A DNA stretch of 64,000 nt, from the NCBI RefSeq assembly GCF_045920555.1, contig NZ_CP174509.1, forward strand, positions 5,580,001 to 5,644,000, read 5' to 3'. The notes beneath the pieces were generated by a model. It did no database searches. It had not been told where the DNA came from and saw only the letters and a program-made list of their open reading frames with translations. Below, piece by piece: positions 17,041-26,139 of the stretch (within the stretch, counting starts at the first letter, position 1; each line of letters starts with the position of its first letter). The position numbers and the translations under genes were made by a program. This stretch comes from Pseudalkalibacillus sp045920555 (GTDB lineage: Bacteria > Bacillota > Bacilli > Bacillales > Fictibacillaceae).

Positions 17041-17697
17041 CTATGCTAGTTCTGCTGCAACTCTAGCCACAATACTTCTTGATAAAATCGTTGGGAGACC
17101 CGTCACAAATTTTACCATTTGCTTATGCGCTTCATTGTAACCCATGCAATCAAGTATGATGATCGTAGCACCTTTATCCTTTAATTTCCTTGCAGGTCCT
17201 TCAAAATCAGATTCTTCATATGGGGATACAGATTCTACAACAACAGGTATATTACCCCATTTATCTACCATTTGCTTTTTTTGTTCTTCTAAAGGAACGA
17301 GCAACCCTAACGTCCCATTTCCTAATACAGACTTTCCAACATGTTTTAATATCTGATCTGGGAACAACAATGGTTTCGAATGCGCAAGGGTCGGAAAACT
17401 TCCAGTACATACAACGATTGAACTTGATGCCTCTTCTTCTACTTTACTAATTTTTTGTTGTAAATAAGGCAATAGTTTTGATTTTGACAGCTTAACACTT
17501 TGGCCATTTCTTAATCTTGAAATGTAAGTAATCTCATCTTTTTCGGGAGCTAATTTCGCGATTTCCACTTCCGATAAATTATCCAAAGCTCCTGCTTCAA
17601 CAAAGCATATCGCAGGTCCTAACAACACTTGCATTTCGGGAGTTAAATCGATACGAGGCGATTGACCAATCGTAATTAGACCAATCTTCTCACCCAT
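17041..17697 (-). CDS. aroM: AroM family protein
   Basis: 218 residues with the AroM signature opening KIGLITIGQSPRIDLTPEMQ, the VVCTGSFPTL loop and IIILDCMGYNEAHKQMV. AroM belongs to a racemase-like fold related to Asp/Glu racemases, but its reaction is unknown even in E. coli. Here it follows DUF1177 by three bases. The stop codon adjoins a perfect hairpin. The first codons of a second aroM are found at the end of cluster B, which ties AroM to DUF1177 twice in this window and argues for a shared pathway rather than a role in aromatic biosynthesis. Confidence 0.88.
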   Translation of the reverse strand: MGEKIGLITIGQSPRIDLTPEMQVLLGPAICFVEAGALDNLSEVEIAKLAPEKDEITYISRLRNGQSVKLSKSKLLPYLQQKISKVEEEASSSIVVCTGSFPTLAHSKPLLFPDQILKHVGKSVLGNGTLGLLVPLEEQKKQMVDKWGNIPVVVESVSPYEESDFEGPARKLKDKGATIIILDCMGYNEAHKQMVKFVTGLPTILSRSIVARVAAELA

Positions 17698-17699
17698 CT

Positions 17700-18638
17700 T
17701 TAAGCGTCCTTTCCAAGAGTTTGTAGTACTTTCATTGAACCGTACAACTCGACAAGATGTTCAAACTCCTTTTCATCATAAAAAGAGATTTTACCTGCTG
17801 TAAATTCTTTCGCGACTTCAATGGCAAAGCGAACCGCTTGTGCGATATCCACTTCATGACTAGCACCTGTTCCGCAACCAGGAACTGCTGATTCTGCAGT
17901 AATGGCTAACCCTACAACCGGGACATCAGTCGCCACAGATGGTTGAAGAATAGAGTTTATATGATACACTTCATTACCATAAGGAGTAATATCTTGTGTC
18001 GTTACCGTAAATGTTGCAGGCAGTTGACCCGATGACATTTCTAAAATGCGTAATAAATCATCACTGAATTTTAAAACGTATCCTTCTTTGACAGTTGGTG
18101 AAAGAGCCACACCTTTATGATTAATTATGCGATTGCCCTTTGTAGTATCAATTGATAAAATCGCTTCCATTTCTGGCAGTACTTCATATTTATTCATCGT
18201 TAAAATGTCTACAGGTGATCCCATGAAATCTACTGGTTCATGAGGTTGAGTCGGTGCATTTGGACAAATATGCGTCGTCACATAGACATCCCCTTCGAGT
18301 CTGTCACCTTTTTGTGACATTTCAGCTAACTTTGCCGCTGCAGCAATCGCGGCCACTGCCCCGTCAGCATCAGACACCAATCCAATACGAGAAGGACGAG
18401 CTCCAATTCCTCCAAGTCTCCCAACTAGTCCAAATGTTTTAGTCGACCCACCTGATGATTTTCCATTCTTACCTTTAATTAATATTTTGATAAAATCGGT
18501 TGATCCTTTATCCCCTTGGACTGTTTCACAAGATGCTTCTACATACTCATACTCTTTAAAATACTCAATAATTTTTTCCCCATTTATTGATAGGTCATCT
18601 AGTATTTCGATAAATTGCATTGTAAATTGAAGTGACAT
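17700..18638 (-). CDS. DUF1177 family protein (cluster A copy)
   Basis: 312 residues, full length for DUF1177. Strongly conserved blocks shared with the cluster B copy: GSTDFIK, VGRLGGIGARP, VSDADGA, TTHICPNAPTQPH, SPVDILTMN, LSIDTTKGN, TTQDITPYGN, SILQP, GCGTGASH. The clustering of D, H, C and G residues in separated blocks looks like a metal- or nucleotide-binding enzyme core, possibly of an M20/M42-like hydrolase type, but no function is known to me. Tight spacing to AroM (3 bases) and DUF917 shows co-translation. Confidence 0.88.
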   Translation of the reverse strand: MSLQFTMQFIEILDDLSINGEKIIEYFKEYEYVEASCETVQGDKGSTDFIKILIKGKNGKSSGGSTKTFGLVGRLGGIGARPSRIGLVSDADGAVAAIAAAAKLAEMSQKGDRLEGDVYVTTHICPNAPTQPHEPVDFMGSPVDILTMNKYEVLPEMEAILSIDTTKGNRIINHKGVALSPTVKEGYVLKFSDDLLRILEMSSGQLPATFTVTTQDITPYGNEVYHINSILQPSVATDVPVVGLAITAESAVPGCGTGASHEVDIAQAVRFAIEVAKEFTAGKISFYDEKEFEHLVELYGSMKVLQTLGKDA

Positions 18639-18661
18639 TTTCCTTCTCCCTTTCTCTAAAA

Positions 18662-19744
18662 CTAATTAAATACTATTTGTTTATTTACGATAGACTCTAC
18701 TGTTTTAAGTAACCCTTTGTTGGACATCGTCGAACTTAGTAAAAGGTGTTCCTTCGGTACAGACAAAACCGCGATATTACGCCCATTTTCGATTTCTGCA
18801 CTAACAATAGGTAGTCCTGTTTCTATGTCAAAGGTCATCAATAAATCAGGAAATGTTCCTTTGCGCTCGCCATTGACTTCTGCTGTCATATACTCATTCC
18901 AAAATGTTAGTTCTAAATCATCGACATATAACGTTCCAACATCAAAGCCGCCTTTTGTTACAATTGAGTAGTCATGTGTTTTCCCTACTTTAATCACACG
19001 ACCTTGAAGTTTCGAAGCAACTGCCTCTATTTTATGATGTGGATCTTTTTCTTTTAAAAATACTTCCCCTAAAGCAATTGCTTGGTTAATTCCTCCAACA
19101 GCTGCATTTTCCTTAATATAGCCAATTTGCACAGGGTTTCTCGCTACACCAACTATACCGCCTGCTTCTACAGACATTTGCCGAACAACATTGGAAGTAT
19201 ATTGAATAGTCCCATTCACAAAACCAGAAATTTCATAACTACCTTTCCCACCAGCAGCCGCTTGATAAGAAGTATATCCATCCATTACTAATAAGTTCAT
19301 AGACCCCATGGACGCTGTTGGATGTGCTCGTCCATTACATGGAGCGTCGATAACAGGTAATCCTGTTAAAGCCGCTTGGATCCAACCATTTACTGTTGTA
19401 GCAGCCCCATTTTCATTTGTCATTATCGCCTTTACTGGACTATGAAAATTCTTTTGAAGCATTTCCATTGTTGAATACAGCTGTTTTGCATTAACATATT
19501 GATGTTTAGCAGCAGGTGCTCCAACGAGAGATACACACGCTACATAATCTTCTTCTTGTAGTTGATCGACAGTGACGAGGTTCACTTCTCCAATTTCCAA
19601 TGCTAATTTTCCCTTTTGCAAACCATCGTGAATCCATCCACCACCACCGCCGCCTAATATAGCACCACCGTATACGGCTTGTTCCATTAATTGAAAGTCC
19701 ATCGTTCTCTTCTCCAATTTTCCACTTCCTTTATTTGATTCCAT
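18662..19744 (-). CDS. DUF917 / S-methyl-thiohydantoin desulfurase-like protein
   Basis: 360 residues with the DUF917 hallmark GGAILGGGGGGWIHDGLQKG and APCNGRAHPTASMGSM. To my knowledge one member of this family is a desulfurase acting on a thiohydantoin ring in ergothioneine breakdown, and relatives are linked to hydantoin-type metabolism. With a hydantoin-racemase-like gene two positions upstream, ring-type (hydantoin or cyclic dipeptide) chemistry is a fair hypothesis. Translation may start at the first ATG or at MDFQLMEQAVYGG 14 codons later, which is closer to family starts. Confidence 0.85.
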   Translation of the reverse strand: MESNKGSGKLEKRTMDFQLMEQAVYGGAILGGGGGGWIHDGLQKGKLALEIGEVNLVTVDQLQEEDYVACVSLVGAPAAKHQYVNAKQLYSTMEMLQKNFHSPVKAIMTNENGAATTVNGWIQAALTGLPVIDAPCNGRAHPTASMGSMNLLVMDGYTSYQAAAGGKGSYEISGFVNGTIQYTSNVVRQMSVEAGGIVGVARNPVQIGYIKENAAVGGINQAIALGEVFLKEKDPHHKIEAVASKLQGRVIKVGKTHDYSIVTKGGFDVGTLYVDDLELTFWNEYMTAEVNGERKGTFPDLLMTFDIETGLPIVSAEIENGRNIAVLSVPKEHLLLSSTMSNKGLLKTVESIVNKQIVFN

Positions 19745-19779
19745 CTATCGATTAACACCATTCTAATTAGACTAAAAGA

Positions 19780-21357
19780 CTATCTCGCTTTCCAAATCGA
19801 AGTAAAGAAGCTATATATTGCATCACCTGCAATAAAGCCTGCTGCTGTCGTAAACATTGCCGCCTCTGCTTCTGGTCCACGAACTTTAAGAATGATTAAG
19901 CGTAATACAATTCCTGAAAGAACTGCCCACCCAGCAATAGGGAATGTAATAAGTAGCCCTGTTGCAAACAATACTCCCATTTGTCGCTTAGGTCCTCCGA
20001 TAAATTGGATGAATGCACCTGGAATCGCCCATAGAAGTAAGTACATCCCTGCGCTTCCTGTAATACCTGCCTCAATCGTTGTAGCGTACACTCGGTCAAC
20101 AGGCGGAACTAGATCTTGTGCAAAGAATACGTTGTGAAAGCAAGCGACCATAATAATAGCAACTCCCAAGCCAATTAAGGCTGATTTTAATTGCATTTTC
20201 CGGCCATATAACTCCTTTTTGATATCTGTTGTTTTTCGAATTAATACGCCACTTTTAAAGTCATAGCCTAAGTCTGCAAATGCTGGTCCAGTTGCTGCTG
20301 TGTAACCTACTAAGAAAGCTAATGCAATTGGTGGAAAACCAAGAAGCATACCAACAATTAACGAAATTAAGGTTACAGCAAATGCTGGGAACCACCCTGA
20401 GTGCATCGCTGCAACTCCTACAATGATTTGTGTTACAAGTGCTGCAAGTGCTGCAAATAGTAAAAATAATAATAATTGTCCAAATGACAATTCAGAAACT
20501 AGTCCACCAATGAGTGCCACGATAAGGGCGCCACCGATAAAAGCAAGATAACCAAATCCGAATGCTCTTGTAACCTCTTTTTCTGATCGGGTATTGACCC
20601 ATTTTTCATCAACTGTCGTTGCTGCTACTTCTTCTAAACGTGCTTTACGATCTTTTGTAATCATAGTAATAAATTGAATAAGTGCTACTAAACCCGCACC
20701 AATCATCATCCCGTGAGGAATATAAAAATCATCTAAATTTACATTAAATATAGGAAGAGAGTATCCTTTAATAAGTAGACCGATACCAAATATAGATAAT
20801 GCCCATATATTTCCTATAAAGGCTACACCGAAAGCCGACATTGGGATCCCTGCCCACGCGCCTGCAATACCTCCAGCAATTCCGATTCCAAGAAATTTTG
20901 CTTTTTTTCCACCTTGATCTCCAGCTTTTAACGCTTCTGCAGTCGCAACTCCAGGAGGCCAAGCTTCATTTGCGCCAAATAATTTAGAATCAAACACTTT
21001 ATAAAGAATTAATGCATCAATTATTAAAGCAATTCCTGCACCGATAAGCATCGGGATAATGAGATCTGGTCTTCCTAAAACGAATGGTAAACCAATTGGA
21101 ATGAGTAAACTATTGGCTGCACCAAATGTTGCTGAAGAAATTGTTGTTTGCAATAGATTTTGATTTTCCAATGATTTATAACGATAAAAAAGTTGCATAG
21201 GAATACGTGCAATAAGAATCGCTATAAGTGCTCCAATAATAGACGTATTAGGAGTAATCCCTAAAGTTACTATTATTTGCATTCCGATAATAGCTCCAAG
21301 GATGGCAACTAAAATGGAAAAAATAACGAAAGAAATATCAAACCTTTGTTGCTTCAT
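19780..21357 (-). CDS. OPT-family oligopeptide/conjugate transporter
   Basis: 525 residues with roughly 13-15 hydrophobic helices and OPT-type stretches (FDSKLFGANEAWPPGVATAE, GPAFADLGYDFKSG, FIQFIGGPKRQMGVLFATGL). OPT proteins move peptides or metal-chelate conjugates by proton coupling. A strong AAGGAGGAGA lies just before ATG. It is the only obvious importer of cluster A, so it should bring in the substrate on which the racemase-like, DUF917, DUF1177 and M29-like proteins act. Sequence cannot tell whether the substrate is a linear peptide, a cyclic one or a conjugate. Confidence 0.85.
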   Translation of the reverse strand: MKQQRFDISFVIFSILVAILGAIIGMQIIVTLGITPNTSIIGALIAILIARIPMQLFYRYKSLENQNLLQTTISSATFGAANSLLIPIGLPFVLGRPDLIIPMLIGAGIALIIDALILYKVFDSKLFGANEAWPPGVATAEALKAGDQGGKKAKFLGIGIAGGIAGAWAGIPMSAFGVAFIGNIWALSIFGIGLLIKGYSLPIFNVNLDDFYIPHGMMIGAGLVALIQFITMITKDRKARLEEVAATTVDEKWVNTRSEKEVTRAFGFGYLAFIGGALIVALIGGLVSELSFGQLLLFLLFAALAALVTQIIVGVAAMHSGWFPAFAVTLISLIVGMLLGFPPIALAFLVGYTAATGPAFADLGYDFKSGVLIRKTTDIKKELYGRKMQLKSALIGLGVAIIMVACFHNVFFAQDLVPPVDRVYATTIEAGITGSAGMYLLLWAIPGAFIQFIGGPKRQMGVLFATGLLITFPIAGWAVLSGIVLRLIILKVRGPEAEAAMFTTAAGFIAGDAIYSFFTSIWKAR

Positions 21358-21372
21358 AGAATCTCCTCCTTT

Positions 21373-22005
21373 TTATTTCGTTAGTGAATAACCAATGGCT
21401 TGTGCTTGTACTAAATCGATAATAGGAACATTTAAGCTTTTAACTAACTCACGTTTTAAGCCAATTGTAGAAAAGCCTGTACACGCAAATAAAATACTTG
21501 TTGCCCCATTGTTGACTAGCTCTTGACATACAGAAGTTGCACGGTTCATTGCATCATCAGCTAATAAGTCTACAGTAGATGACACACCTTCCGGCCTTAT
21601 ATAATCGAGGAGATTATGACCAAGTATCCTTGCAATATTTGGTGGTATTTCTGGAGTTATACCAAGTACACCAACTTTGCGGCTGACCATCAGTGCTGCG
21701 TAAGCCCCCACTTCTCCTGCACCGTATACTGGAACATCTACGAGATTCCTGCTCGTTTCCACCGCAGGATCTGCTGCACAACTGATCGTGATCGCAGATA
21801 CACCATCTTGCTCAACCATACTTTTAACTAAAACTTCAATTTTAGGCACTGCTAGTTCCAATGTCTCATCATTGTGTATGCCATTCCATTGCTCAGGAAT
21901 ACACCTAGAAACCGTGTCAATATTAAACTCCTCTTTCATAATTCGCGAATGTTCTTGCAAAATAGCTTTATCTTCTGTGGTTAATACACGTATAATTCCT
22001 AACAC
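21373..22005 (-). CDS. Asp/Glu/hydantoin racemase family protein
   Basis: 210 residues. The two catalytic-cysteine regions of the family are visible: ITISCAADPAVE and SILFACTGFSTIGLKRELV. The glycine-rich KVGVLGITPE strand precedes the second half. Members racemise aspartate, glutamate or 5-substituted hydantoins through two cysteines. It is first in the cluster A operon, only 15 bases from the OPT gene, behind a long AT-rich leader. This suggests a substrate with a D/L stereocentre or hydantoin ring. Confidence 0.85.
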   Translation of the reverse strand: MLGIIRVLTTEDKAILQEHSRIMKEEFNIDTVSRCIPEQWNGIHNDETLELAVPKIEVLVKSMVEQDGVSAITISCAADPAVETSRNLVDVPVYGAGEVGAYAALMVSRKVGVLGITPEIPPNIARILGHNLLDYIRPEGVSSTVDLLADDAMNRATSVCQELVNNGATSILFACTGFSTIGLKRELVKSLNVPIIDLVQAQAIGYSLTK

Positions 22006-22294
22006 CGGTCCCTTACACCCCCTTTCTTTTGTTTAATTATAAATTTTCTGAAATAATGATGTAATCCGCATAATGTGCAATGATATTACGAGAAATTTGT
22101 TCATTTTGATATTTTTAGCTTTGTTATGCCAAAATATAAAGGTATTCATGTATACTTTCTTATAATGTTGAAGGAAAAAGGATGGCATGATTAGCCAACA
22201 CAAAGTTCAATGAGGCCAAAGTGGGTGAAAGTTCTTCCTGAATTTCCATCAAGTGCTCTATCTCCGTCTCTCTTCTAGGACTTCTACAAAAAAA
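22006..22294. promoter_or_regulatory. Leader/promoter region of cluster A operon
   Basis: About 290 AT-rich non-coding bases between the PucR gene terminator and the racemase-like gene. It includes the small inverted pair GCATAATGTGC (22058-22068), a candidate regulator site. I could not place a clear sigma-A promoter. PucR-family activators usually bind such leaders. Confidence 0.4.
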
Positions 22295-22313
22295 TAGCCG
22301 CATTAAGCGGCTA
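22295..22313 (-). terminator. Terminator overlapping the PucR stop codon
   Basis: TAGCCGC (22295-22301) pairs with GCGGCTA (22307-22313) over a 5-nt loop. On the minus strand TTTTTTTG follows. The stop codon TAG lies inside the stem. It separates the regulator transcript from the cluster A operon. Confidence 0.88.
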
Positions 22314-23921
22314 TACTGAATTTAACTTTCTTATTTTTAATAAAAGATAAAGCAAGAAACGTGAATCACTATCGTCCAAGTTGATATTTAGAATCGATTC
22401 AATCTTATTCAAACGATACTTCAATGTCCGACGGTGGATGTACAGTCTTTCTGAAGTTTTTGAATGGTTTCCATTTTCCTCTAAAAATATACTAAGGGTT
22501 TGGATAAGCTCCTTATTCTCATTATCATTAAATTTTAATTTCCCAAGGGTTACATCAGTAAAGTGCAGAACATCTTCATCGTTCTTTAGTTTTAACAAAA
22601 TTTTATTAATTCCCATTTGTTCATAAATGATTATTTTATCTTTAATGCTTATATCTTCTCTCATTCGTAAAGCTAGCTTTGCTTCGTCTGTCGCCTTATC
22701 GATATCAGTCAATTGTTCATGTATAAGACTTATGCCGCAATAAATATCAAAGTCTAATTCAAGTTCGAGTTGTGTTATGATATTACGAATTATTTCAATC
22801 ATCATGGACCGGCTTTGGCGATCATTACAAACGTATAGGCCATAAAGATAATGACCTGAGCGAAAGAGTAATGAACTTGGAAGCTTCTGATCTATAACTT
22901 CATATATTTTTTTATATAATAAATGAGTGACCATTTCGTTTTTTGAAATTTCCGGAAACGATTGTTTTAAATTAAAAAAGTCGAGAGCAAATAATCCATA
23001 TAAATGATTACATTCTAAATTGAGCCGATTGCTAATAATAAAATGATCGGGTACCTTCTTTTCACGAAATAAATTCTTGATCCATTGATTCTCTTGAAAA
23101 AATCGCTTTTCAACATCATATTGATCTTTTAAAAACAATAGCTTTGTTTGTTTTTTAATACTGATTATACTACTTTCCAGAATGCCTACTAATGCCTTGG
23201 AATTCTTTAGTAGAATATTTAAATATCCTACACGTTCTCCTGCCTCATCTATTGGGATGATCATCCGGTCATCTTCAATAATATAATCGTCAATGCTCAT
23301 ATATTTTTTATACTCAACAGATGAAATAGCTGATTGAGGGAGACTTAAAAAGGAAAAATTTTTTCGTCTTTTATCTTTTTCTTTTTTTGAAAATGATATT
23401 AAACGGAAATCACAGCTTTCGAAATATACATTATCTTTAGTAATGGAAGATAGTTCTACAAGGAAGTCGTTTAAACTTTTTACTTCTGTATTTACAAGCT
23501 TATTCATTAGTTGTAATTGTTCGATCTGAGATGTTTTTTTCTCTTCATAGATTTTTTCAAACAATACAGTTAATACGTTGACAAATGAAACATTGAGTGG
23601 TAATGCTATAATCGGCATGTCATGTTTATTTGCTAAATCATACATTTCTTTTGGTAATTCCTTCACATACCGCCCAACTTTAATGATAAGACCTGCTCCA
23701 TCTTCCTTTATTAACGCTTTAAACATATCAATTTGTGCCTCTGGTAAATCTTTGATGGAGTAAAAAGTAGAAATAATCAAGATTCCTTCCGTTAACCATT
23801 CATTAATATCAGGTACTTCCATTACTTCAGCTGCTTTAATACGACGGTTCACACCATTTTTTCCAGCTAATATTTTAGCTTCTTTTAAGACTTCGAGTTT
23901 CAATGCAGCTGATACTTTCAT
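22311..23921 (-). CDS. PucR-family transcriptional regulator
   Basis: About 536 residues. The N-terminal PucR domain reads MKVSAALKLEVLKEAKILAG and SFVNVLTVLFEKIYEEK. A GGDEF-related middle region follows, and the C-terminal PucR helix-turn-helix shows FLEENGNHSKTSERLYIHRR and LKYRLNKIESILNINLDD. PucR-type proteins activate purine, amino-acid or other nitrogen-scavenging genes. I chose the second ATG: it gives the family N-terminus and has GTGGTG in front, whereas the longer frame adds 17 atypical residues. It lies immediately upstream of cluster A on the same strand and is its likely activator. Confidence 0.87.
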   Translation of the reverse strand: MKVSAALKLEVLKEAKILAGKNGVNRRIKAAEVMEVPDINEWLTEGILIISTFYSIKDLPEAQIDMFKALIKEDGAGLIIKVGRYVKELPKEMYDLANKHDMPIIALPLNVSFVNVLTVLFEKIYEEKKTSQIEQLQLMNKLVNTEVKSLNDFLVELSSITKDNVYFESCDFRLISFSKKEKDKRRKNFSFLSLPQSAISSVEYKKYMSIDDYIIEDDRMIIPIDEAGERVGYLNILLKNSKALVGILESSIISIKKQTKLLFLKDQYDVEKRFFQENQWIKNLFREKKVPDHFIISNRLNLECNHLYGLFALDFFNLKQSFPEISKNEMVTHLLYKKIYEVIDQKLPSSLLFRSGHYLYGLYVCNDRQSRSMMIEIIRNIITQLELELDFDIYCGISLIHEQLTDIDKATDEAKLALRMREDISIKDKIIIYEQMGINKILLKLKNDEDVLHFTDVTLGKLKFNDNENKELIQTLSIFLEENGNHSKTSERLYIHRRTLKYRLNKIESILNINLDDSDSRFLLYLLLKIRKLNSV

Positions 23922-24112
23922 GTTTTTCACCACTTTTGGTATTTTTATATAAATTCTATTATTACTTAGCACTCCATTATCCGAGTTAAGCTCTTCTCCA
24001 GTTTTGATTAAACAAGATCTTCATTCCTGTTAGCGATTACATTTAGAAGACCCCAACGAGAACCAGATCCTATTAACAATAACACCTTTTTTATTTATTG
24101 TTCCCATTTATA

Positions 24113-24158
24113 GCATTAAACAAGTATTAATTTCTCATTATTAATACTTGTTTAATGC
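24113..24158. repeat. 19-bp perfect inverted repeat
   Basis: The arm GCATTAAACAAGTATTAAT (24113-24131) is repeated in exact inverse at 24140-24158 with an 8-nt loop. The right arm includes the last codons of the IclR relic. No T-run follows, so it is not a simple terminator. It may be an operator, a cruciform or a trace of recombination. Confidence 0.8.
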
Positions 24159-24330
24159 AAATTGGTATTTCTCCATTAATTTTATAATCTCACTACTCGC
24201 TTCTTTTATATGAATGAGAATATTTTAAATATCCTCTTCCGTAATACGATAAGTAGGACCTGAAACTGTAAACGAAGCTCTAACTTCGCCTTTCTAAATA
24301 ATAGTACAGCGATGGCTATCACACCTGTAT
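24141..24330 (-). pseudogene. C-terminal relic of an IclR regulator
   Basis: Fragments in two frames read VIAIAVLLF, then GEVRASFTVSGPTYRITEED, then after an in-frame TAA KASSEIIKLMEKYQF-like sequence to the stop. They match the effector-domain end of the IclR protein at 44 kb (VIALAVPLIVG, IGSITVSGPTYRMSDDKI). The relic is fused to the end of the M29-like relic, marking a deletion. Confidence 0.72.
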
Positions 24331-24733
24331 CTTTTCAACTTGTCCATCTTTTACTTCAACATTTAAAGGCTCATCAACTATTCCGAACGGTGCTAAGCTT
24401 CCAGCAAATACAATAGTGCCGTTTGTTGTTCCTTCTAACGGAGCGGTTGCAGTCGTGCCAGCAGGAGCGAAATTCCACTGACCTGGTTTATTGCAATTTC
24501 CGTCAACCGCCATTGTATTACGGCCTTCTACTGAATAAGTAACATCGGTGCCATTATCACAAGTAACCCTTACTTCTTTAGTAGACTCAAATAACTCGAC
24601 AAACTTATTCGTAAGTTCGCTTAAAGCTTGGTAATCCGCATTTACAGCACCTGTCATCATTCTGGCATCAGAGCCGCTACACACAAGAACTCTTGCCCCT
24701 TCTTTTCTTACTTGGCGAATTGCTTCCTGCTAA
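24319..24733 (-). pseudogene. Central relic of an M29/NicX-like gene
   Basis: Reads QEAIRQVRKEGARVLVCSGS, ARMMTGAVNADYQALSELTN and TNGTIVFAGSLAPFGIVDEP. It aligns by eye with the middle of the cluster A M29-like protein (KKQASLAGTKVITMPG, EGAMKADYEKVEKLTNLFAE). A TAG lies directly upstream of QEAIRQ and the C-terminal metal-site region is missing. Some of it could be translated from an internal start, but the product would lack catalysis. Confidence 0.75.
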
Positions 24734-24739
24734 AAAATC

Positions 24740-24859
24740 CATAGGTTCATTGTTCTGCTCAGCTAACGCTGGGTAAACAATCTGTCTAGTTTGCGCTTCC
24801 AGTAAACTGCCAGCAGTAGTGAAAGCCTCAATCAATCTGTCTGTAATCTTGTTTATCGT
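24740..24859 (-). pseudogene. Unidentified coding relic
   Basis: An open stretch reads INKITDRLIEAFTTAGSLLE then QIVYPALAEQNNEPMDFLA, protein-like in composition, with no start and no recognised family. It lies between the aminotransferase gene and the M29 relic and is probably debris of the same deletion. Confidence 0.3.
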
Positions 24860-24915
24860 CCGCTCCGAAGTTCTTAGCCTTTCTCTGCTGATTCAAGTGA
24901 AAATTTAGTATTTAT

Positions 24916-26121
24916 TTATTTTTGTCCCTTCCCTTCTTTTTGCTGTAAAGATTTAATAAGCGATACGACTGTATCAATTTCCTCTTCTGTATTGAAATAG
25001 TGAGGAGAAAGCCTTGCCATTTTATTTATGCCGTACTGTTGAAGCAGCGTATTCGCCATGAAGGTACCAGCTTCAATGATGATGTTGTTTTCTTCTAAAT
25101 ATTCAGTTATTCTGTCGGGATGTAACCCTTCTACGTTAAATGGCACAATTGCTAGACGGTTTTTAATATCCTGCGGCCCGTATACAGAAACTCCATCTAT
25201 CGTTGAAAGCTGATCAACTGTATATTTTGTTAAAGTTTTCACTCTTCTGTGGATATTTTCCACCCCTATATTTTTAGCGTAATCAATCGCTGTGCCAAGA
25301 CCTAGAATAGAAGGTACAATGGGACAGCCTGCCTCTACCCTCTTGGCAATAGATAAATAGCTATAATCATTCGTTTCAAAATCCCAGGTAGTTCCTCCCC
25401 AGCCAATCAGGGTAGGCTCAATAGAATCAATTAAAGATTCTTTGATATACAGAATTCCTGACCCTTCTGGTCCTCTCAGCCATTTGCGCCCGCAAGCTGA
25501 TAAAAAGTCACAACCAAGCTCTTTTACGTGAATAGGGACGAGGCCTAAAGTTTGCGATGCGTTGATTAGAGTCAGCACATTATATTTTTTTGCGACTTTA
25601 CAAATCTCTTCTACCTTTTGAAGAGCGCCGGATGCATTAGGTAAATGAGAGACGGTTATTAGCCTTGTACGGTTTGTAATTTCCTTCACGATGAGATCTA
25701 CATCGATAACTCCAGATTTATCAGTTTCAATAATTTTTAAACTAACCTTCTTTTTATCCCGTAATTTAAGCCACGGTGTATAGTTGCTGTGAAATTCCAG
25801 ATCGGCCAGGATAATTTCGTCGCCCTCTTCCCATGTAAGACCATTTGCCACAAAGTTAATCCCTTCAGTTCCGTTTTTTACAAAAGCGATTTCTGAAGCA
25901 TCGGCGCCAATAAATTCACTAGCTTTAGCCCTCGTTTCATCTATCTTTTGATAAACCTCTTTCCGAAATGCAGGCAAGTACGGACCTAAACTTGCTGTTT
26001 TCTGCAAATAGTCTGTGATCGCATCGATCACTTGCTGAGGCGGCGCACAAGCTGCCGCTGTGTTTATATAGCTGTATCGTTCATGAAGAGGCATATCCTT
26101 CCTGATTTCTTCGATATTCAT
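24916..26121 (-). CDS. Class V PLP aminotransferase (cysteine desulfurase / IPN epimerase-like)
   Basis: 401 residues, fold type I. Visible: the substrate-loop YINTAAACAPP, FVKNGTEGINFVANGLTWE, ITVSHLPNASGALQKVEEI, the Asp-equivalent region NASQTLGLVPIHVKELGCDF and the PLP lysine in SACGRKWLRGPEGSG. The family includes cysteine desulfurases, isopenicillin-N epimerase and C-S or C-N lyases. No ISC/SUF partner is nearby, so a catabolic role (epimerase, lyase or desulfurase on a peptide-derived amino acid) is more likely. It is 18 bases downstream of the M24 peptidase, in one operon. Confidence 0.85.
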   Translation of the reverse strand: MNIEEIRKDMPLHERYSYINTAAACAPPQQVIDAITDYLQKTASLGPYLPAFRKEVYQKIDETRAKASEFIGADASEIAFVKNGTEGINFVANGLTWEEGDEIILADLEFHSNYTPWLKLRDKKKVSLKIIETDKSGVIDVDLIVKEITNRTRLITVSHLPNASGALQKVEEICKVAKKYNVLTLINASQTLGLVPIHVKELGCDFLSACGRKWLRGPEGSGILYIKESLIDSIEPTLIGWGGTTWDFETNDYSYLSIAKRVEAGCPIVPSILGLGTAIDYAKNIGVENIHRRVKTLTKYTVDQLSTIDGVSVYGPQDIKNRLAIVPFNVEGLHPDRITEYLEENNIIIEAGTFMANTLLQQYGINKMARLSPHYFNTEEEIDTVVSLIKSLQQKEGKGQK

Positions 26122-26139
26122 ATTTACCCCGCCCCCTTT

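Noticed and set aside
22120..22150. A TTGGCAT...GC stretch resembling a sigma-54 promoter before cluster A
   Set aside because: On the minus strand the -12 TTGC element is not present at the right spacing, and no sigma-54 activator is nearby (PucR is not one).
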